Shown piece by piece: positions 40,742-49,820 of a DNA stretch of 64,000 nucleotides (position 1 is its first letter; each line of letters opens with the position of its first letter). A model generated the notes under the pieces. The model had not been told where the DNA came from. It did not search any database and saw only the letters and a list, made by a program, of their open reading frames with translations. The position numbers and the translations under genes are program-made. The DNA is from DAIOXA01 sp050949165 (lineage in GTDB: Bacteria; Bacillota; Proteinivoracia; UBA4975). The stretch covers positions 682,001 through 746,000 of the forward strand of contig JBMNFF010000001.1 of NCBI GenBank assembly GCA_050949165.1, in the 5' to 3' direction.

Positions 40742-42620
40742 TTTGCGCCTTCTCCTTGGCCACCAATTCCTTGGCCGCCGTCACAATGTCCTCCACGTCG
40801 ATCCGGCACAGCTTCAGAAGCTGGGAATTGCTGCCGTGGGGGATAAATCTATCGGGGACGCCCAGGAGTCGGGTGTGGGGACTGAGTCCCAGCTTGCTGC
40901 AGGCTTCCAGAACCGCGCTGCCCAGGCCGCCCTGGCTGACATGCTCTTCCACCACCACCAGGCTCCCGCAGCGCCGGGCATACTGGGCTATCAGGGCTTC
41001 GTCCAGGGGCTTGACAAACCGGGCGTTGAGCACCGCGGCGCTGATGCCCGTGGCGTGGAGGCGGGACTGGGCTTGGAGGGCCAGGCCGATGGTGGGGCCC
41101 AGGCCGATGATGGCCACATCCCGGCCATCCCGCAGGATTTCCCCCCGTCCCAGGCGCAAGGGAGCACCGGAAAGGGTTACTGGCAGTGGCTTGCATCCGC
41201 CCCGGGGATAGCGAAGTGCCACCGGGCCGGAATGCTGGATGCCCAGCTCCAGCATCGCTTCCAACTCCTGAAAATCTTTGGGCATCATCACCGTCATGTT
41301 GGGAATATGCCGCAGCATGGAAATATCGAATACGCCCTGGTGGGTCTCGCCGTCTGCCCCCACCAATCCCGCCCGATCCACGGCAAAGAGAACCGGCAGG
41401 CCCGGGAGGCAGACATCGTGGACAATCTGATCGTAGGCCCGCTGCAAGAAAGTGGAGTAGACAGCCACCACGGGACGATAGCCGGAGCGGGCCATTCCCG
41501 CGGCAAAGGTGACGGCATGCTGCTCGGCGATGCCCACATCAAAGAAGCGGCCGGGGAATCGCTCGGCAAACTTTATTAATCCAGTCCCATCAGGCATGGC
41601 GGCGGTTATCGCCACGATCCGGGCGTCCTTCTCGGCCAGGCGGCAGAGATGCTCGGCAAACACCTGGGTATAGGACTTGCCGTTATTTACCTTTACAACC
41701 CCGGTCTCCAGATCAAAGGGACCAACGCCGTGGAATTTGGCGGGGTTGGTTTCTGCTGGAGTATAGCCCCGGCCCTTCTGGGTAATCACGTGAATCAAGA
41801 CCGGGCCTCGCCGCCCCCTGGCCTGGCGCAGGATGCGCTGCACTTCCGGAATATTGTGACCGTCGATGGGGCCCAGGTAAGTAAAGCCCAGCTCTTCAAA
41901 GAGCATGCCGCTGACCAGGAGATATTTGAGGCTGGATTTAACCCGCTCCATGGTCTTGTACATGGTGCTGCCAATGGCGGGGATCTTGCGCATCAAGTAT
42001 TCCACATCATCCCTGACCCGGGTGTACTTGGGATCGGTGCGGACCCGGGACAGATAAGAAGAGAGCCCGCCGACATTGCGGGATATGGACATCTCGTTGT
42101 CGTTGAGGACCACCGTCAGGTCGATTTGCTCGGCGCCGGCATGGTTGAGGGCTTCCAGGGCCATGCCTCCGCCCAGGGCCCCGTCGCCGATGACGGCCAC
42201 CACATTGTAATCATCCTGATTCAGATCCCGGGCCAGAGCCAGGCCCAGGGCAGCAGATATGGAAGTACTGCTGTGGCCGGTCTCGACGATATCGTGGGGA
42301 CTTTCCTCTCCCTTGGGAAACCCCGATAGGCCGCCGAAACAGCGCAGGGAGGCAAACTGCTCCCGGCGCCCCGTCAGCAATTTGTGCACATAGCTCTGAT
42401 GGCCCACATCCCAGATAATCTTGTCCCTGGGACTGTCGTACACCGAGTGCAGGGCCAGGGTCAACTCCACCACGCCCAGGTTGGAAGCCAGATGTCCCCC
42501 ATTCTTGCTGACTACCGCCAATATTTCCCGGCGGATCTCCTGGGCCAGCTGTTCCAGTTCCTTATGGTCAAGGCCCTTGAGGTCTTCGGGGCCGTTGATG
42601 GACTGCAATAAGGTTGCCAT
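40719..42620 (-). CDS. dxs: 1-deoxy-D-xylulose-5-phosphate synthase
   Basis: A 633-residue thiamine diphosphate enzyme, first step of the MEP isoprenoid pathway (pyruvate plus glyceraldehyde 3-phosphate). Seen: HIASNLGVVELT-like SNLGVVELTLALH near 48, WDVGHQSYVHKLLTGR, the ThDP motif VIGDGALGGGMALEAL near 145 and DRAGLVGADGETHQG near 420. ATG 42620 is chosen (TGAGG upstream and a good match to the Bacillus N-terminus); GTG 42635, overlapping the oapA stop, is possible. With ispA it makes this an isoprenoid gene block around OLE RNA. Confidence 0.95.
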   Translation of the reverse strand: MATLLQSINGPEDLKGLDHKELEQLAQEIRREILAVVSKNGGHLASNLGVVELTLALHSVYDSPRDKIIWDVGHQSYVHKLLTGRREQFASLRCFGGLSGFPKGEESPHDIVETGHSSTSISAALGLALARDLNQDDYNVVAVIGDGALGGGMALEALNHAGAEQIDLTVVLNDNEMSISRNVGGLSSYLSRVRTDPKYTRVRDDVEYLMRKIPAIGSTMYKTMERVKSSLKYLLVSGMLFEELGFTYLGPIDGHNIPEVQRILRQARGRRGPVLIHVITQKGRGYTPAETNPAKFHGVGPFDLETGVVKVNNGKSYTQVFAEHLCRLAEKDARIVAITAAMPDGTGLIKFAERFPGRFFDVGIAEQHAVTFAAGMARSGYRPVVAVYSTFLQRAYDQIVHDVCLPGLPVLFAVDRAGLVGADGETHQGVFDISMLRHIPNMTVMMPKDFQELEAMLELGIQHSGPVALRYPRGGCKPLPVTLSGAPLRLGRGEILRDGRDVAIIGLGPTIGLALQAQSRLHATGISAAVLNARFVKPLDEALIAQYARRCGSLVVVEEHVSQGGLGSAVLEACSKLGLSPHTRLLGVPDRFIPHGSNSQLLKLCRIDVEDIVTAAKELVAKEKAQSGREKKA

Positions 42621-42631
42621 AGCTTCTAGCC

Positions 42632-43195
42632 TCACTTTCCCCCGGAGCGGCCTTTACCCTCGCGCCAGGGCCATAGACTTTGAAGAAACATTAGGACCTT
42701 GCCGACATAGATGAGGATTTCCGTGGAATAGTGGATGGCCAGAGATTTTCCCCAGCCCTTGCCTCCCACCGTCAGGGAGGCGACCACGGCCATGATCAGG
42801 ATATTATAATAGTTCTGCTGGGCCTGGGAGGCCAGGCTAAAGACCAGGGCCGCCGCAGCAGAACCACTGACGATGCCGCAGATATCCCCCACCACATCAT
42901 TGCAGAAATTCCCCACCTGGTCGGAATGACGAGCCAGGTACAGGGCCTGTTTGGACCCGGGCACCTTTTTGGCCGCCTTGGCGTTGAGGGGCGCCAATTC
43001 CGCCGCCGTGGCAGCGACGCCGATAATGTCAAAAATAATGCCTATTGCTATTATAACCAAAAGGACCAGCAAAGAGCCCAGCAAAGCCATGCCCTGAATC
43101 AAGGTCTGGGAAATACTGTTAAAGAACAGGGATAAAAAAAAGGTCCACAAGACTATCTTCCTGACCCAGCCCCTGCGGTTCTTATTATTGGCCAA
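42632..43195 (-). CDS. oapA: OLE RNA-associated membrane protein OapA
   Basis: A 187-residue membrane protein with about four hydrophobic segments (13-30, 38-60, 105-122, 131-145) and a basic tail. It lies directly downstream of the OLE RNA and upstream of dxs, exactly where oapA lies in OLE-containing Firmicutes. The sequence FCNDVVGDICG contains a DxxxD pattern (100-104), which I recall as a noted feature of OapA. In Halalkalibacterium halodurans OapA binds OLE RNA, brings it to the membrane and is linked to Mg2+, cold and alcohol stress. The start is TTG 43195, with GAGGTG at 43202-43207. Confidence 0.88.
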   Translation of the reverse strand: MANNKNRRGWVRKIVLWTFFLSLFFNSISQTLIQGMALLGSLLVLLVIIAIGIIFDIIGVAATAAELAPLNAKAAKKVPGSKQALYLARHSDQVGNFCNDVVGDICGIVSGSAAAALVFSLASQAQQNYYNILIMAVVASLTVGGKGWGKSLAIHYSTEILIYVGKVLMFLQSLWPWREGKGRSGGK

Positions 43196-43217
43196 AATTC
43201 ACACCTCGAATATGTAG

Positions 43218-43822
43218 ATGGGTGGCAGCTGCCCAGGTAAATGCTGCGGCTTAGGTCCAGCAGGTTTTCCCCCCAAAACACCACCCGTCGCCGGAATGGC
43301 GGTTCCCCTTTAAGTTTCGGTCTGCCGCGTCGCCGACGGCAGTGCAGGATTGCCACTTAGTCCGCACTTTAATCCCTGCGCAGCCTCCTTTGGAACAGCC
43401 TAGGAGATTTCCTCAACGGTGCACATCCCGTCCTAGCCTCTTTTGCAGCAATGGTTTCAAGCGCTAAAGCCGAGCCAGCGTAGGCCTTCGCCAACACAGC
43501 CTGTTACCCGCAATCCACCATTGCCACTTCAAGGCAGGCTACACTGCACACAACCCCTCTTGATAACGGTCGGAATCGCATGACAGGTTCACCCCAAGCC
43601 GTAATTATATACCCTCTGTATATAACCACGCACTTGGGTCTCCGCGGAAGTGGGGTCAACGCCTACATGCCCTTGTAGATCGCCCCAAATCCTTAACTCC
43701 CAGCACCGACCCCCGACGGGGCGTCGAAAGCCGACACCAGGAACTTCATCGATATGCCTTTTGACGGATTTTTAGGCCCGCCCTCGAACAGGCTGCACCG
43801 ACTAGGATACTGTGCCACCCAT
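43218..43822 (-). ncRNA. ole: OLE RNA (ornate, large, extremophilic RNA)
   Basis: About 605 bases without credible protein-coding content. The two ends pair: ATGGGTGGCA at 43813-43822 and TGCCACCCAT at 43218-43227 on the minus strand form a perfect 10-bp closing stem. Inside are many further short stems, for example around CGACGCCCCGTCGGGGGTCG. Three independent facts point to OLE: the length (about 600), the location between ispA/PAP2 and dxs, and the OapA-like gene starting 23 bases after the closing stem. OLE is made as part of a long operon transcript in known hosts. The flanks 43823-43868 and 43196-43217 hold no other feature apart from the oapA ribosome-binding site. Confidence 0.88.
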
Positions 43823-43868
43823 TTTATTGATTTCAGTTTATCATTTTTTCTGGAATTAGGCAATGACA

Positions 43869-44315
43869 CTATAAACCAAGATAGTTAAGAAAAAAAATGG
43901 ATACAATGGCGCCCAAAGCCGCCCCGGCCAAGACTTCCACCGGAGTGTGGCCCAGGAATTCTTTAAGCCTTTCGCCCTCGGCAAAAAGCCTGCCGCCCTG
44001 CTGTAAATCGGCCATAATCCGGTTGAGGATGCGGGCCTGCTTGCCTGCTGCCCGCCGCACCCCGGCGGCGTCGTACATGATAATCAGGGCAAAGACCAGG
44101 CTGATAGCCAACTCTGGCGAATCCCAGCCCCTAATCCTGCCCACAGCGGTGCTGAGGGCGGCGACAAAGGCCGCGTGGGAACTGGGCATGCCGCCGGCTC
44201 CCACCAGGCGCCCGAAGTCCAGGCGCCGCCGGAACAGGAGTTCAAAGATTACCTTGAGGATTTGAGCCAGCAACCAGGCCGTCAGGGCAGCCTCGAAAAT
44301 GGGATTAAATAACAT
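43869..44315 (-). CDS. Divergent PAP2 family membrane protein (DUF212, YuiD-like)
   Basis: A 148-residue membrane protein with the family motifs GGMPSSHAAFVAAL near 41, MYDAAGVRRAAGKQA near 80 and LGHTPVEVLAGAALG near 120. These correspond to the three acid-phosphatase motifs of PAP2 enzymes. It may remove phosphate from an isoprenoid or lipid phosphate, which fits its place between ispA and dxs; the substrate is inferred. It begins 10 bases after ispA and is followed by the OLE RNA. Confidence 0.9.
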   Translation of the reverse strand: MLFNPIFEAALTAWLLAQILKVIFELLFRRRLDFGRLVGAGGMPSSHAAFVAALSTAVGRIRGWDSPELAISLVFALIIMYDAAGVRRAAGKQARILNRIMADLQQGGRLFAEGERLKEFLGHTPVEVLAGAALGAIVSIFFLNYLGL

Positions 44316-44325
44316 TTTCTTCCCC

Positions 44326-45204
44326 CTAATTATGGCGGTTGCCGATGTACTCGGCTAAGGCCTCCAGAACTCGAAAATCGCCGGCCAGTCCCGCCAAGGC
44401 TGCCTGGGCTGCCTCAATTTCCGCAGCCGCCCGGGCCCTGGCCCCTGCCAGGCCAAAGGCGGTCACATAGGTCTGCTTGTTCTGGCGCAGGTCGCTGCCT
44501 GGGCTCTTGCCCAAATCAGCGCAGGTGGCGGTGACATCCAGAATATCGTCGACGATTTGGAAGACCAACCCCAGAGAATCAGCATAGGCGCTGAGTCCCG
44601 CCAGGGTCTCGGCATCGGCGGCGGCGAGGATGGCGCCCATACGCACTGCGGCCCGGAGCAGCGCTCCCGTCTTGCAGGCATGCATCCGCTGGAGCAAGGC
44701 GGGATCCCCGCCGGTCAGGCCCTGGATATCCAGGACCTGGCCCGCTACCATGCCCTGGGGACCGGCGGCTGCAGCCAGCTCCCCGATGAGGGCCAGGCGC
44801 ACCTGGGCTGGCAAATTCGGAGCCTCGGCCAGGACCGAAAAGGCATGGGTGAGCAGGGCATCGCCGGCCAGAATTGCCATCCCCTCGCCGAAGACCTTGT
44901 GACTGGTAGGTTTGCCCCGGCGCAGGTCATCATCGTCCATGGCAGGCAGGTCATCGTGAATCAGGGAGTAGGTATGGACCATCTCGATGGCTACGGCCGG
45001 GGCCAGGGCTGCTTCCAGGCTGCCCCCGCAGCACTCGGCAGTTAACAGGGTCAGGAGGGGGCGCAGCCGCTTGCCCCCAGCCAACAAGCTGTATTCCATG
45101 GCCCGGACCAAATCACCGGGGGAGCTTGCCTTGGAGGGTAAAAATTCCGGCAACCGCTCCTCAAAAAATTTGCGCCTTGAGTCCAGGTACTCCCTGAGTT
45201 CCAC
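44326..45204 (-). CDS. ispA: Farnesyl/geranyl diphosphate synthase
   Basis: A 292-residue short-chain trans-prenyl diphosphate synthase. The first aspartate-rich motif is in HDDLPAMDDDDLRRGKPT and the second in QIVDDILDVT; GGKRLRP lies near residue 43. It condenses IPP with DMAPP and GPP. The start is GTG 45204, overlapping the xseB stop by one base. Gene order xseB-ispA-(PAP2)-OLE-oapA-dxs matches known OLE operons. Confidence 0.95.
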   Translation of the reverse strand: MELREYLDSRRKFFEERLPEFLPSKASSPGDLVRAMEYSLLAGGKRLRPLLTLLTAECCGGSLEAALAPAVAIEMVHTYSLIHDDLPAMDDDDLRRGKPTSHKVFGEGMAILAGDALLTHAFSVLAEAPNLPAQVRLALIGELAAAAGPQGMVAGQVLDIQGLTGGDPALLQRMHACKTGALLRAAVRMGAILAAADAETLAGLSAYADSLGLVFQIVDDILDVTATCADLGKSPGSDLRQNKQTYVTAFGLAGARARAAAEIEAAQAALAGLAGDFRVLEALAEYIGNRHN

Positions 45205-45401
45205 TACTCTTCGTCTCCCTCGCTCTTCAATTGCTCTAATCTCTGCTCTGCTTCCCTGAGCTGGCCGTCGCAGAGGCGGATGAGGCCTATCCCCTCTTCA
45301 AACAGCTTCAGTGCCTCCTCCAGGTCGGCATCGCCCTGTTCCAGCTTGGCGACGATCTCTTCCAGCCGGGTCAGGGCCGTTTCAAATTTTTGTTCTGCCA
45401 T
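45204..45401 (-). CDS. xseB: Exodeoxyribonuclease VII small subunit
   Basis: A 65-residue protein with the usual XseB pattern: FETALTRLEEIVAKLEQGD and LEEALKLFEEGIGL, two amphipathic helices. It forms, in several copies, a complex with XseA that degrades single-stranded DNA. Its start touches the xseA stop and its stop touches the ispA start. Confidence 0.94.
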   Translation of the reverse strand: MAEQKFETALTRLEEIVAKLEQGDADLEEALKLFEEGIGLIRLCDGQLREAEQRLEQLKSEGDEE

Positions 45402-46606
45402 TATTCTCCTCCCACTGCCTCGATCACTGCCCGGGCCTGGCCATCCTGGAATTGCATGGTGACGGCCTGGCCCACAGCCAGCTGATCGACACTTTTTATT
45501 ATGCCCTTTTCATCGCGAACAACCGAGAAGCCCCTGCCCAGGACGGCCAGGGGGTTTAGATCCGCCAGCCTGGCCGCCAGGGCCGAGAGTTCCCCCCTGC
45601 GCTGTTCCAAGAGGCGGGTAAAGACGACCTGAAACCTATAACTTACATGGTCCAAATTCTGCCGCGGTTGCAGCAAGAGGTGCAGGGGCCGGGCCAGGGG
45701 CGAACGCTGCTCCAGATTGTCCAGGCGCAGGCGCCTGTTTTCCACCAGACCCGTCACTGCCGCCTCCAAACGCCGGCGCTGGCGCTGCAAATCCATAAGC
45801 ACCGCCTTCCGGTCGGGGATGACCAGGCGGGCAGCCGCCGTAGGCGTCGCCGCCCGAGCGTCTGCGGCAAAGTCCAGAATGGTAAAGTCGGTCTCGTGGC
45901 CCACGGCGCTGACCACGGGGATGGGCGATGCGGCAGCCGCCCGGGCAACGACCTCCTCGTTAAAGACCCAGAGCTCCTCCAGGGAGCCGCCCCCCCGGGT
46001 GACCACGATTACGTCGACTCCGCGCCGGATTAGCAGGCCGAGGGCAGCCAGCACCGAGGGCGCCCCTCCTTCCCCCTGGACGATGGCGGGCGCCAATTCG
46101 ATGGTTACCGGCCAGCCCATCTGTTTGGCAGTGACCAAAAAGTCCTGAAGGGCCGCACCCTGGGGTGAGGTTACCAGGCCAATACGCCGGGGAAATTTGG
46201 GCAGGTACAACTTGGTCTCCTGGGCAAAGAGCCCCTCCGCCGCCAGGCGTTCTTTGAGCTGGGCAAAGGCCAGGGCAAGTGCGCCCTGGCCGGCCGGCTC
46301 CATCGCGTAGATATTCAGCTGATAATTGCCGCCCTTCTTGTACACCACCACATCGCCCCGGACATAAACCTGTTGGCCGTTTTGAGGCTGGAAGGGCAGG
46401 CGGCGATTCCAGGTCTGAAACATGACGCCTTTAACGCTGCAGGTCTCGTCCTTGAGGGTGAAGTACATATGACCCGAACTGTGGTGGACAAAGTTGGACA
46501 ACTCCCCCAGAACGGTGACGTCGGTGAGGGCGGGATTGCCCTGGAGAGTCCGGCTGATGGTCTCGGTCAGCTGACCGACGGAGAGGACCTGGGAACTGGC
46601 TAGCAT
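45401..46606 (-). CDS. xseA: Exodeoxyribonuclease VII large subunit
   Basis: A 401-residue XseA. N-terminal OB-fold domain (about 8-105, VLGELSNFVHHSSGHMYFTL), catalytic core with RIGLVTSPQGAALQDFL, VDVIVVTRGGGSLEELWVFN and VVSAVGHETDFTILD, then a coiled-coil and the C-terminal segment NPLAVLGRGFSVV. The enzyme cuts single-stranded DNA from both ends. ATG 46606 overlaps the folD stop (ATGCTAG). Confidence 0.95.
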   Translation of the reverse strand: MLASSQVLSVGQLTETISRTLQGNPALTDVTVLGELSNFVHHSSGHMYFTLKDETCSVKGVMFQTWNRRLPFQPQNGQQVYVRGDVVVYKKGGNYQLNIYAMEPAGQGALALAFAQLKERLAAEGLFAQETKLYLPKFPRRIGLVTSPQGAALQDFLVTAKQMGWPVTIELAPAIVQGEGGAPSVLAALGLLIRRGVDVIVVTRGGGSLEELWVFNEEVVARAAAASPIPVVSAVGHETDFTILDFAADARAATPTAAARLVIPDRKAVLMDLQRQRRRLEAAVTGLVENRRLRLDNLEQRSPLARPLHLLLQPRQNLDHVSYRFQVVFTRLLEQRRGELSALAARLADLNPLAVLGRGFSVVRDEKGIIKSVDQLAVGQAVTMQFQDGQARAVIEAVGGE

Positions 46607-47445
46607 CTCTCGGCTGCCAACAAGGTGTTGCGCAACAACATGGTGATGGTCATGGGGCCGACGCCTCCGGGCACCGGGGTAATCTTGCCCGCCACCTCTT
46701 TGGCCGATTCAAAGTCCACATCCCCCACCAGGCCGTCCTCCACCCGGTTGATGCCCACGTCGATGACCACGGCGCCAGGTTTAATCATGTCGCCGGTGAT
46801 GAAGTTGGGCCTGCCCACTGCCACTACCAGCACGTCGGCCTGGCGGGTCATGGCGCCAAGGTCGGCGGTGCGGGAATGGCAGATGGAGACGGTGGCATGC
46901 TCCTGGAGCAGGAGCAGGGCGACGGGCTTGCCCACGATATTGCTGCGGCCCACCACCACGGCGTGTTTGCCCTTGAGTTCGACATTTTCCTGCTTGAGGA
47001 GTTCCATGATGCCAAAAGGAGTGCAGGGCAGGAAGCTGTCCTGGCCGATGAGCAGGCGTCCGGCATTGACGGGATGGAAGCCGTCCACATCCTTGGCCGG
47101 GTCGATGGCCTCGATGACCTTGGTCTCATCGATATGCTTTGGTAAGGGCAGCTGCACCAAAATTCCGTGCAGCTTGGGATCCCTGTTGAGCTGGTCCACC
47201 AGTTTCAGGAGTTCTTCCTCACTGGTCTCGGCGGGAAGCCGATGCACCTCAGAGTACATCCCCACCTTTATGCAGGACTTTTCCTTATTGCGGACATAGG
47301 TCTGGGACGCGGGATCCTCTCCGACCAGGACAACGGCGAGACCGGGGGTAATCCCCTTCTCGGCCTTGATCCTCTCGACGCCCTCGGTAATTTCCTTGCG
47401 CAAAAGCTTGCTGACGGCCTTGCCATCGATAATGGAAGCAGTCAT
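46600..47445 (-). CDS. folD: Bifunctional methylenetetrahydrofolate dehydrogenase/cyclohydrolase
   Basis: A 281-residue FolD. Seen: GLAVVLVGEDPASQTYVRNK near 36 with the catalytic-region Lys in VRNKEKSC, GILVQLPLPKHI near 93, PCTPFGIMELL and VVVGRSNIVGKPVALLL near 165, and the C-terminal PVPGGVGPMTITMLL. It interconverts methylene-, methenyl- and formyl-tetrahydrofolate with NADP(H). ATG 47445 is favoured by spacing to GGAGGG; GTG 47451 is possible. Confidence 0.95.
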   Translation of the reverse strand: MTASIIDGKAVSKLLRKEITEGVERIKAEKGITPGLAVVLVGEDPASQTYVRNKEKSCIKVGMYSEVHRLPAETSEEELLKLVDQLNRDPKLHGILVQLPLPKHIDETKVIEAIDPAKDVDGFHPVNAGRLLIGQDSFLPCTPFGIMELLKQENVELKGKHAVVVGRSNIVGKPVALLLLQEHATVSICHSRTADLGAMTRQADVLVVAVGRPNFITGDMIKPGAVVIDVGINRVEDGLVGDVDFESAKEVAGKITPVPGGVGPMTITMLLRNTLLAAERC

Positions 47446-47462
47446 GCTCACTTTCCCTCCTC

Positions 47463-48854
47463 TTATTTGGACTTAAGGTATTTATCAATCGCCTCGGCGG
47501 CGACCTTGCCGGCGCCCATGGCTTTTATGACGGTGGCGGCTCCGGTGACCACGTCGCCGCCGGCGAAGACGCCTGGGATGGAAGTCGCCCCCGTCTCATC
47601 GGCAATGATGGTGCCCCACTTGCTGGTCTCCAAACCCTGGGTGGTGCGGGGAATCAAGGGGTTGGGTCCCTGGCCCACGGCCACCACCACCACATCCACG
47701 GAAAACTCGAATTCCGAGCCGGGAATGGGAATGGGACGGCGGCGTCCGGAAGCATCGGGCTCGCCCAGCTCCATCCTGACGCATCTCAGGCCCGTCACCC
47801 AGCCCTTATCATCGCCGAGGATTTCCACGGGATTTGTGAGTAGGTTGAACTTAATTCCCTCTTCCCGGGCATGTTCAATCTCTTCCTCCCGGGCCGGCAT
47901 CTCGGCCTCGGAGCGGCGGTAGACGATGTGCACCTCTTCGGCGCCCAGGCGCAGGGCGGTCCTGGCCGCGTCCATGGCAACGTTGCCGGCTCCCACCACC
48001 GCCACCCGCTTGCCGATGTGGATAGGGGTATCCCATTTGGGAAACATGTAGGCCCGCATCAGATTGGTCCGGGTCAGGAACTCATTGGCGGAATAGACGC
48101 CATTGAGGTTCTCGCCGGGGATGTTGAGGAAGTACGGCAGTCCGGCGCCAGTCCCGATAAACACCGCCTCATAGCCTTCCTCCTCCATCAGCTCCTGCAC
48201 GGTGACGGTACGGCCCACCACCACGTTGAGCTGAATCTCGACCCCCAACTTTTTCAGGTACTCGATTTCTCGCTGCACTATTGCCTTAGGCAGGCGGAAC
48301 TCGGGAATCCCGTACATGAGGACGCCGCCGGGCTGGTGGAAAGCTTCAAAGATGGTTACCCGGTAGCCCTTCTTGATCAATTCTCCCGCCGCGGCCAAAC
48401 CTGCGGGGCCGGAGCCCACCACAGCCACCTTGGGGCCCTTGGCCTCAACGGGCTCGACTTCCACTTTGCTGTGCTCGGCCTCCCAATCGGCGGCGAAGCG
48501 TTCCAGGCGGCCAATGGCCACGGGTTCATTCTTTATCCCGACTATGCACAGTTTCTCGCACTGCTCCTCCTGGGGGCAGACCCGGCCACAGACGGCGGGA
48601 AGGCTGTTCTTATCCTTGAGGACGTCGATGGCGCCCTGGAAGTCCCGTTCCCGGATTCTGAGGATAAAGCCGGGAATGTCGATGCCCACGGGGCAGCCCT
48701 GAACGCACCTGGGGTTTTTGCACTGGAGACAGCGCTCGGCCTCCTTGATGGCCACCTCTTCGCTGTAGCCAAAGGGCACTTCGTCGAAATTCCTGATCCG
48801 CTCTTGGGGATCCTGGGCCGGCATGGGATGTTTTTTGGGACTGATCTTGGCCAT
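47463..48854 (-). CDS. nfnB: NADH-dependent ferredoxin:NADP+ oxidoreductase subunit B (glutamate synthase small subunit-like)
   Basis: A 463-residue flavoprotein. The N-terminal iron-sulphur region holds CLQCKNPRCVQGCPVGIDIP and CGRVCPQEEQCEKLC. An FAD-binding motif VVGSGPAGLAAAGEL follows near 147, and an NADPH-binding motif VVGAGNVAMDAARTAL near 290. It is annotated as GltA in many genomes, but pairing with the adjacent NfnA-like subunit points to electron-bifurcating NfnAB. That enzyme makes NADPH from NADH and reduced ferredoxin. Start at 48854 overlaps the nfnA stop. Confidence 0.9.
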   Translation of the reverse strand: MAKISPKKHPMPAQDPQERIRNFDEVPFGYSEEVAIKEAERCLQCKNPRCVQGCPVGIDIPGFILRIRERDFQGAIDVLKDKNSLPAVCGRVCPQEEQCEKLCIVGIKNEPVAIGRLERFAADWEAEHSKVEVEPVEAKGPKVAVVGSGPAGLAAAGELIKKGYRVTIFEAFHQPGGVLMYGIPEFRLPKAIVQREIEYLKKLGVEIQLNVVVGRTVTVQELMEEEGYEAVFIGTGAGLPYFLNIPGENLNGVYSANEFLTRTNLMRAYMFPKWDTPIHIGKRVAVVGAGNVAMDAARTALRLGAEEVHIVYRRSEAEMPAREEEIEHAREEGIKFNLLTNPVEILGDDKGWVTGLRCVRMELGEPDASGRRRPIPIPGSEFEFSVDVVVVAVGQGPNPLIPRTTQGLETSKWGTIIADETGATSIPGVFAGGDVVTGAATVIKAMGAGKVAAEAIDKYLKSK

Positions 48855-49669
48855 TATTCCTCCACCTCCGCCAGTTTTTCCATATCCTTGTACATCGAAA
48901 GGCGGCGCATCTGTTCATCAAAATCCAGGAGGTGGGCGTCAAAGGAAGGTCCGTCGACGCAGGTAAACTTCACCTCTCCGCCCACTGTTACACGGCAACC
49001 TCCGCACATGCCGGTTCCATCCACCATCATGGAGTTGAGGCTGACGATGGTCTTTATTTCATACTTCCGGGTCAGGTCGGCCACAGCCTTCATCATGGGA
49101 ATGGGGCCTACGGCAATAACAAAATCTATCTGCTGCCCTTCATCGATGAGCTTTTGCAGGACATCGGTGACAAAGCCGTGATGGCCCTTGCTGCCGTCAT
49201 CGGTGGCAATGTAGAGCCGCTCGCTGACCGCCGCCATCTCCTCTTCAAAGAAGAGGAGCTCGCCGGTACGGGCGCCGATGATGGAGATGACGTGGTAACC
49301 ATTCTGGCTCAAGGCCTTGGCCTCGGGATAGACTGGGGCAATGCCCACGCCGCCGCCTATGCAGACGGCGAATTTTCCCTGGGGATGACAGGTGGGCTCG
49401 CCCAAGGGCCCCAGGAGGTCGAGAACAGAATCGCCCTCCTCCAGTTTGCCCAAGAGGCGGGTGGACCGACCTACCTCTTGAAAGACCAGGGTGATGGTCC
49501 CCGCTTCCCTGTCAAAATCGGCGATGGTCAGGGGAATCCGCTCCCCCTGCTCGTGAACTCTGAGGATGACAAATTGGCCCGGCTGGGCCCTGCGGGCAAT
49601 CATAGGCGCCGCCACCACATATTTTTTCAGTGTAGGAGCCAATTCCTGCCGCTGGGTAATTTTGTACAT
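48854..49669 (-). CDS. nfnA: NADH-dependent ferredoxin:NADP+ oxidoreductase subunit A (PyrK-like flavoprotein)
   Basis: A 271-residue ferredoxin reductase-type subunit: FAD domain (RIPLTIADFDREAGT near 44), NAD-binding domain (CIGGGVGIAPVYPEAKAL near 107) and a C-terminal [2Fe-2S] site in GTGMCGGCRVTVGG plus FTCVDGPSFD. This layout matches NfnA and the sulfide dehydrogenase alpha subunit. AGGGAGGG precedes the ATG. It is the first gene of this long minus-strand run; the 294-base gap to the ABC cassette (49670-49963) holds a REP-like palindrome and no certain promoter. Confidence 0.9.
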   Translation of the reverse strand: MYKITQRQELAPTLKKYVVAAPMIARRAQPGQFVILRVHEQGERIPLTIADFDREAGTITLVFQEVGRSTRLLGKLEEGDSVLDLLGPLGEPTCHPQGKFAVCIGGGVGIAPVYPEAKALSQNGYHVISIIGARTGELLFFEEEMAAVSERLYIATDDGSKGHHGFVTDVLQKLIDEGQQIDFVIAVGPIPMMKAVADLTRKYEIKTIVSLNSMMVDGTGMCGGCRVTVGGEVKFTCVDGPSFDAHLLDFDEQMRRLSMYKDMEKLAEVEE

Positions 49670-49756
49670 TCCTTTCCCTCCCTGACTGCATACAATTTAC
49701 CTCGATTATCTTCGCGCTATTACCTTCAGAATCCTGCCCGGAAGATTTGATATTTT

Positions 49757-49820
49757 GGGGACGGTTCTTTTGCTTCCTCTATTCTGACCTGAAAAACAGG
49801 GAAGCAAAAGAACCGTCCCC
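49757..49820. repeat. Long perfect inverted repeat, REP-like element
   Basis: Perfect 21-bp arms at 49757-49777 (beginning GGGGACGGTTCTTTTGC) and 49800-49820 enclose a 22-base loop. A partial GCTTCCC echo follows at 49823-49837. It lies between divergent genes. The GGGGACGGTT core resembles REP-like elements of other Firmicutes and shares the GGGGAC start with the repeat at 20349-20433. It carries no gene. Confidence 0.8.

Noticed and set aside
43153..43356. 67-codon open frame overlapping the 3' end of the OLE RNA
   Set aside because: No ribosome-binding site, arginine-rich random composition and overlap with both the OLE closing stem and oapA.
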